Source: Flabesymbios commensalis
Lineage: Eukaryota > Annelida > Polychaeta > Terebellida > Flabelligeridae
Assembly: GCA_964017125.1 (NCBI GenBank)
Contig: OZ024909.1
Coordinates: 52,312,914-52,376,913 of the forward strand
Reading direction: 5' to 3'
Length of the DNA: 64,000 nucleotides
How positions within the stretch are numbered: the first letter of the stretch is position 1; the number at the start of each line of letters is the position of its first letter. A model generated the notes under the pieces. The model saw nothing but the letters and a program-made list of their open reading frames with translations, did not search any database and had not been told where the DNA came from. A program made the translations under genes and the position numbers. Below, in pieces: positions 59,801 to 64,000 of the stretch.

Positions 59801-62800
59801 ACTTCTTGCTTTTCACAGTTAGTTATTAGATGGTATTGAATACACCCCCTCCCTAGGACAATATAGTTCACATGTGCTCAATAATAGTAGAATGTATCTT
59901 TTAGATCTATATTTGAAAATTGTGTGATTGTGAGGAATGACACTAAACAAGCTGAATATGCAATATTAATGGACAAATAAACATTAAAAAAAGTACATTG
60001 TTTTTCATAAAAAAAATCTCCGGTTGAAAGCCAGGGTTTGAATATACATGTACCGGTACACATACATTCACCCATAGAATAACTGTGTGACAGGCCTTGC
60101 TTGCACTGCAGTGATAAGATTTTAAAACTAACCTGTGCTTCCCTTGCAATTTTTTGAAATGCTTCATCTTTCGTGAGTCCTGTAAACTGTCAAAACATTT
60201 ATAGTAGCATTGAATCAGTAGTGAAATAAAATTAAGCTGCTATTACGCTCCCTTGTCTCCTTGAGTGCAGTAGCATTTCACATCTGAAGGTGAAAAATAA
60301 ATAGTTGCATGCTACGACAGTCAAATAAATAGTTTTAATAGTTAAAAATATGAAAATGAGTGATAAATGGAAATAATGTACTTTATTCCCTTATTTTTTA
60401 TTTGAAAAAAAACCTTAAAATATTCTAAGCAAAAGAGTACAGTCATAAGCATTTATATCATTCTCATAAAAAGTACTAGGGATGCACAAAAAATTACATC
60501 ACAACACCTTTTTATATAATTATGTTGGCAATTCACAAGACTAACTCCTGGGATGATCAAATAAACAATATTCGATAGATGTAGTGGCATTGAATATTTA
60601 GTTTTATAATTACAATGCAAATTGAATCTGTTCGTTTATTATTTTTTCCAATTGTCTGTGCAAAAACCCAGCCATGTATTTTGTGGCTCTATTTAAATGG
60701 TTAACAAATGATATGGTTTTAAGAGATAAAATATCCACTGTCGGAGGAGTAAAACAAGATTTGAAGTTACTTAATTCACCTCCATAACACCACTTTCATG
60801 GTGGCTGTGTGTGCTAGAATCAAAGGCTGTGATTGACTGAGCTGGCCAGATGTTTTTTTTACCAATCACGTTCCACCTTGGATAAGCTTTCAAGATAAAA
60901 TGTTGCAGCATAGACAAACTTAGATGCTGACAGCCCCACACCATCAATGTATGGGCCGTGGTTCACAAAATTAATGCGAGAAGGTCAGAAAAAAACCAAC
61001 AACATTCTAGTGCAAAGGAAAACACAAGCTGAGGATGCTTGGAATACTGTTGTTGAAATGTTGCTGATTCTAATGAACCCATGATTGGCCTGCTAAGTGA
61101 CGGCTGAGTTTAGTTTTCATCTGAGAACTCTCTCCGACTACAGAAAAGCATGTGAGTTAAAAAATTAAATTTTGAGTGGCTTTATGCAGTGTCACTTGCT
61201 TACTTGTTTTGAAGCTTTCAGCTTTCCATCAGGATCCATTATATCAACCCAGGTTAATCTGTTATCAACAGCAAATTTTCTGTCTTTGTCATCACATGAT
61301 GGTATGCCTGTAAGTCACGGGACATAAACACAAAGAAAAAGGGCTTGCTTATTTGTTATTAAACATACAGATGACATTTACTGAACAGAATATATAATAA
61401 AGATACTTTTAAAATTTAGTGTATGTTCTGCTCATCATATGTTTCTCATAACATAGTTTAGGAAATTATTCCAATCAATATATTTTTAGTATTCACCATA
61501 GACATCAACCCTCGCTCTAATGTCAGCTGAACAGAGGTTTTCATACAAACAGTTTTCACCCTTTCAAGCCTGAATTTACCATTGTCATCTTCATCCACTA
61601 CAAGCCGAGAATTCTCGACTTGAAGTGGATGAAGATGAAGTGGGTGGCAAATTGAAAAAAATATTTTGTTATTATTTAAAAAATTCTATGCAAATTTTGA
61701 TTGTAAAACGTTGTAAAAGGTGTAGGAAATCAAGTCATTCTTCGGAGATGCAAAATGATGCATCGTAAAGATTTAAAGGGTTAAATAATTATTATTGTTT
61801 TTATCCAAACAAGAAAATACATCTCACCTAAATGGGCGTCAAGATTTTCACCAAAGTCTTCATTGACTGATACATATATTGGAATTAATTGTTCAGTCAG
61901 AGGTTGGCATGCCATTACACGAAGAGGAATATCTAAGAAGATGTGAATAAAAATGAGGAGCATTTAACATCACATTGGTTTAGGTACATGTATTTGCAGC
62001 AGCTATGGTAAATCTAATTTTAAGAAATGTTAAGTTTTATTATCCCATACATTTACACAGTTAGAGGCACTGTTTGTATAAACAAGTATGTATACAAACA
62101 AAAAAACAGTTGGCAAACATATTTTGTCAACTGTCCTAACTATTATTTAAAATTCAAAAAATGATTTTGTTGAACATTTAATTGGAATAAATATAAATAA
62201 AATTATATTAACCTTCAGAAAGTGAAACTTCATTTTTCTGAAAATAACAAAAATATTTCCATAACTATTTCTAAATGTGAATTTCATCATATGTATCTGC
62301 AATTGCGGAGATACAGTCTAGAATGGTAAGAAGAATGAAATGAAAAGCGAAAACAAATGTGGTAGCACATTATTATACATAGTTAGAACTTGAATTGTAG
62401 AATTCTTCATTGCCAAATAAACTTGCCTCATAATAGATGGGTTTGTTAAGTGGATGTGTTGATGAAAGAAGAATGTGAGAAGCTCCATAAATTCCTTCAG
62501 GATTTTTGGTGTGTACAGATATAGAATCCAGTTCTTCATTGTCAATCTGTTAATTAAAGGGTAGCCACTTTCAAACTACATGAACAAATAAAATGTTTGT
62601 AAAAAGTATGTTATTCATCGATCACAAAATTGTCTGTGTAATAAGGTGATTGTAATAAACTGGTATAAAATCAGATTTAAAAACCACTAAATATTCAGAT
62701 TGTATGTTGAAGCTGCCATTAACGAAAGTCTGATTCTGAGCAATTGTATTGTGACATCTAGATTAAAGAACACAAGATTGAATGTTGCAACGGTCACGAT

Positions 62801-63825
62801 AACTTTATGATACAGTTTAAAAAATTCTCATGTCCATCTAATTGGAAACTAGACAAGTCAGAGACTGCAAACCTCCTTCTCTGGATAGTGATCCCGATCA
62901 TCCCCAAAATTTACCTCTAGTAAAAGTTTCATGCAAATCCGTTCATTACTTTCTAAGTAATCTTGCTGATGGATATATAAACAAACGAACACTACCAAAG
63001 ACAATCTCCTTTGACGGAGGTATCTGATGTGTATCTGATAATGTAATCACTTAAATTTGTCAGTTATCAAATGGTACAAATCAAATATTCAGTAATGAAA
63101 ACCATATATACAGGGTTATCAAGGGTTGAAATAAAACGATATCAAATAACTTACTTTTATCTTGAACTGCAGCCTGAGACCATTACATTCTCCAATCCAA
63201 TTTTTTTGCAGTTCTATTATATCTTTCCACAGTTCTCGATCTACTTCAGCCAAACCATCAAACAATGACTGAAAACAAACAATAAAACTCCTAACCCTTT
63301 AACCGCCAAATTATTCAATCTGAATTTTCACCCACCTGAAGTTGTGTCTCGCTGACACGATCCACAACTTCAAGTGAGTGAAAATTATTTGGATTTTACA
63401 AAATGGAGGTCAATTGTTTTTAAATATTGCTGATTGATGTCACATTTTATCGTTAGCATGTTAAAAAGGTGGTACTTAATGTGCTAAGAAAAATGAAACC
63501 CGAATATATGCGGCACCGGCGGTTAAAGGGCTATACGAAATTGAAGGACAGAGATAATATGAGGTGAAAATGCATATCAGACTGCACACATTATGATGAA
63601 TAATTACAGCAAAACTAAATGTAATATGTTTTGACACAAATACATACCATACAAATTACTGAATAATGACAAAATGATCACCTGTGAATATGCTGTGGTT
63701 TTGATGTACCACTGCTTGAGTAATTTTTTCTCAGCCAGTGCACCAGATCTCCAGGATCTGCCTTGCTCATCAATCTGTTCATCTGCCAGCACAGTCTTGT
63801 CAACGGGATCCCAATTCACAAAAGC
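44888..63825 (-). CDS. LARS2: Mitochondrial leucyl-tRNA synthetase, 5' end beyond the window
   Basis: Charges mitochondrial tRNA-Leu. Exons, 5' to 3': 63682-63825, 63155-63268, 62427-62546, 62213-62237, 61828-61932, 61204-61307, 60133-60186, 59152-59262, 58690-58808, 57925-58097, 49968-50141, 49589-49708 (or to 49617), 48601-48681, 48232-48380, 47091-47168, 46464-46616, 45263-45331, 44888-45121; about 708 residues. The order follows class Ia Leu[19 protein letters not shown], the CP1 editing domain ([25 protein letters not shown]), [54 protein letters not shown], an anticodon-binding domain ([31 protein letters not shown]) and a C-terminal domain with a lysine-rich end. About 200 N-terminal residues with the HIGH motif are missing, compared with human LARS2 (903 residues). 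Confidence 0.95.
45122..46463. other. LARS2 introns with an unexplained open frame
   Basis: Between LARS2 exons lies a 119-codon minus-strand open frame at 45465-45824 with no recognised domain. A 57-bp palindrome (45905-45961) follows. Confidence 0.3.
45905..45961. repeat. Near-perfect 57-bp palindrome, family F
   Basis: CCCAGCAACCACGAGACGC ... GCGTCTCGTGTTTGCGGGG-type symmetry around CTGAACCAC/GTGGTTCA. It is the most compact family F copy and defines the termini CCCAGCAAACACGAGACGTT. Confidence 0.6.
46783..47029. repeat. piggyBac-like MITE, family D
   Basis: ATAACCCTTGTAGTGCTAGG at the left, CAGCACAAGGGTTAA at the right. It shares CCCGGATATATACGG and the AGCTGGAAATTGC hairpin with the 35049 copy. 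LARS2 intron. Confidence 0.75.
47925..48127. repeat. Family E foldback MITE, right half
   Basis: AATTTCGTCTTTATATCTCA, CTAGTCTATGGACATGTTTA and GTGTCGCTTTAA match the right half of the 22966 copy. The left half is mostly gone. Confidence 0.65.
49128..49392 (-). mobile_element. Dimeric tRNA-derived SINE
   Basis: On the minus strand the head at about 49392-49310 has an A box (TGGTGCAGTGGTTATAGC) and B box (GGGTTCAAACCCC). A second, weaker tRNA-like unit at about 49262-49205 (GGTAGCGTGCTTGGCC, TTTCGAATCC) follows. It ends in an ATTTC-repeat tail near 49128. LARS2 intron. Confidence 0.6.
49482..49543. repeat. Family D MITE hairpin, fragment
   Basis: TCATTTGAAGCTGGCATTGC pairs with ATAACCAGCTTCAAATGA. 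No TTAA ends. It lies only about 45 bp from the LARS2 KMSKS exon. Confidence 0.5.
50247..50355. repeat. Family F MITE
   Basis: CCCAGCTAACATGATAGG to CGTGTTTACTTGG, with GACCCAATGCTGTTTAATG facing AACAACATTGGGT. It lies between a LARS2 exon and the DIRS-like element. Confidence 0.6.
50574..50743. repeat. Left inverted terminal repeat of the DIRS-like element
   Basis: 170 bp starting TTACCTCGTGAATAAATAAT and ending AACTCGATCTTCTTAAC. Reverse complement of 57728-57897 with no difference noticed. Confidence 0.85.
50785..50895. repeat. Internal complementary region of the DIRS-like element
   Basis: TATTCACGAGGTAAGTATTT complements the left outer end and GAAATACATTACCTCGTGAA complements the right outer end, placed side by side. 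In DIRS elements this region is thought to template joining of the two ends during circle formation. Confidence 0.75.
51357..52500 (-). mobile_element. DIRS-like element: tyrosine recombinase region (fossil)
   Basis: Contains the family's conserved boxes: [12 protein letters not shown] with the first catalytic arginine, [11 protein letters not shown] (H-x-x-R), and ISFYLKDL with the tyrosine. It replaces the DDE integrase of LTR elements. Confidence 0.8.
52401..54117 (-). mobile_element. DIRS-like element: reverse transcriptase and RNase H region (fossil)
   Basis: Reverse transcriptase signatures [28 protein letters not shown] and the YLDD catalytic box, then RNase H with [11 protein letters not shown] and [16 protein letters not shown], then a DIRS-typical [12 protein letters not shown] segment. 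Confidence 0.85.
54192..54876 (-). mobile_element. SINE-like (non-LTR) retroposon G inserted in the DIRS-like element
   Basis: 685 bp bounded by a 14-bp target duplication, AGGGGGCGTGTGAA, at 54178-54191 and 54877-54890. On the minus strand it ends in a (TAC)n tail, typical of non-LTR retroposition. The copy at 13065-13578 is a 5'-truncated relative. No reverse transcriptase was recognised, so it is either a SINE or the 3' end of an unseen LINE. Confidence 0.75.
54890..57102 (-). mobile_element. DIRS-like element: gag-like region (fossil)
   Basis: Starts with a Cys/His-rich stretch ([20 protein letters not shown]) resembling a zinc ribbon. A proline/glutamine-rich part follows, then a serine- and acid-rich part. 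It carries an in-frame minisatellite. Confidence 0.6.
56205..56372. repeat. In-frame minisatellite in the gag-like region
   Basis: Variants of GGTGTCCCGGTCTCCCGG repeated about ten to twenty times in 6-9-bp steps. On the minus strand they code repeats of the form GDRDTGRP. Units are mixed and CpG-rich. Confidence 0.75.
57728..57897. repeat. Right inverted terminal repeat of the DIRS-like element
   Basis: Mirror of the left repeat, including GTGACGTCACCGACC. Its outer end lies about 10-27 bp inside the LARS2 intron whose donor is at 57924. Confidence 0.85.
58227..58292. repeat. Family F MITE
   Basis: ACTGACCCAACATTAAGACA and ACATTGGGTCAACATCTTG end in GTGTTTGCAGGG. LARS2 intron. Confidence 0.5.
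58453..58672. repeat. piggyBac-like MITE, family C
   Basis: TTAACCTTCACACCCCTAAG to TTTTAAGGGTAA. The hairpin pairs CACTTGAAGTTGTGGGTTGC with GAGACACAATTTTAAGTAG. It ends about 18 bp from a LARS2 exon donor (58690). Confidence 0.6.
59331..59418. repeat. Family F MITE
   Basis: GGTTTAATGTTGGCCCACC and GACGTTGGCCCAGCATTAAAC around a short centre. LARS2 intron. Confidence 0.55.
61557..61784. repeat. piggyBac-like MITE, family B (reverse orientation)
   Basis: CACCCTTTCAAGCCTGAATT to TTTAAAGGGTTAA. A shortened hairpin pairs CATCTTCATCCACTACAAG with CTTGAAGTGGATGAAGATG. Confidence 0.7.
62213..62237 (-). CDS. LARS2: 25-nt microexon of LARS2 (KNEVSLSE plus one base)
   Basis: Acceptor TTTTCAG and donor GTTAATAT. 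It joins ...KPIYYE and [11 protein letters not shown] in phase. The upstream exon (62427-62546) ends GAG before GCAAGT, a GC-AG intron. Confidence 0.65.
63292..63531. repeat. piggyBac-like MITE, family C
   Basis: CTAACCCTTTAACCGCC to GGCGGTTAAAGGG. Here the hairpin (CACCTGAAGTTGTGTCTCGC and CACAACTTCAAGTGAGTG) lies near the left end, so the element is in the opposite orientation. LARS2 intron. Confidence 0.7.
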
Positions 63826-64000
63826 CTGAACAAACATACCTATCATTAACACTTGCAATACTTGCCATTATATAATTATATAAATATTGTAAAAACAACA
63901 GTTGTAATTAGATGCAACTTTTTTTTATTCACCAAAATGGTGAAATAAAGATAAAAAACCAGTCGCCTCTTCAAGCGAAACAATAGTGGTAAATTCATTT

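Noticed and set aside
60131-60179. LARS2 exon starting at 60179 (acceptor TTTACAG)
   Set aside because: That start breaks the reading phase. The acceptor seven bases upstream (GACAG) adds TTT ACA G, restoring the FTGLTKDEA motif and the frame.

Overview
The window looks like animal nuclear DNA, about 64 kb, AT-rich, with small exons in long repeat-filled introns. The gene content (cyclin E, a BtpA-family protein, mitochondrial leucyl-tRNA synthetase), a DIRS-type retrotransposon, many palindromic MITEs and a strong excess of the 8-mer TAGGCCTA suggest a marine invertebrate deuterostome, perhaps an echinoderm. That placement is an inference and I hold it loosely.

Layout. 0-5 kb: the 5' part of an unrecognised gene on the minus strand (three exons seen, 654-4852). 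Its introns hold foldback elements, an irregular 26-bp-motif array, a fossil tyrosine-recombinase fragment and a fresh 409-bp tandem duplication. 5-13.6 kb: no convincing host gene. There is a triplicated 0.7-0.96 kb segment (6.58-9.06 kb), a possible broken gene (10.4-11.2 kb) and transposon relics. 13.6-19.1 kb: AT-rich and repeat-poor, probably including the cyclin E 3' UTR. 19.1-31.7 kb: complete cyclin E on the minus strand, ten coding exons, 459 residues, with a 21-nt microexon. 32.28-32.63 kb: a compact divergent promoter with an E2F-type site. 33.2-43.9 kb: a complete BtpA-family gene on the plus strand, six exons, 272 residues, with a decayed pogo-like transposon in intron 4. 44.9-63.8 kb: mitochondrial leucyl-tRNA synthetase (LARS2) on the minus strand, 18 exons seen, start codon beyond the right edge. 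The intron between exons 57925-58097 and 49968-50141 carries a 7.4-kb DIRS-like element (about 50532-57915) with identical inverted terminal repeats, itself hit by a SINE-like insertion.

Together: cyclin E and the BtpA gene are head-to-head and probably share a promoter. The BtpA gene and LARS2 are tail-to-tail with polyadenylation signals only about 25-30 bp apart. The most striking non-genic signal is a set of short piggyBac-like MITEs, at least four families. All are bounded by TTAA and CCCTT ends, and each family carries its own strong internal hairpin. Several copies are stacked on a shared TTAA. Coordinates of splice sites were read by hand from GT/AG signals, reading-frame phase and remembered family sequences; no alignment was run.
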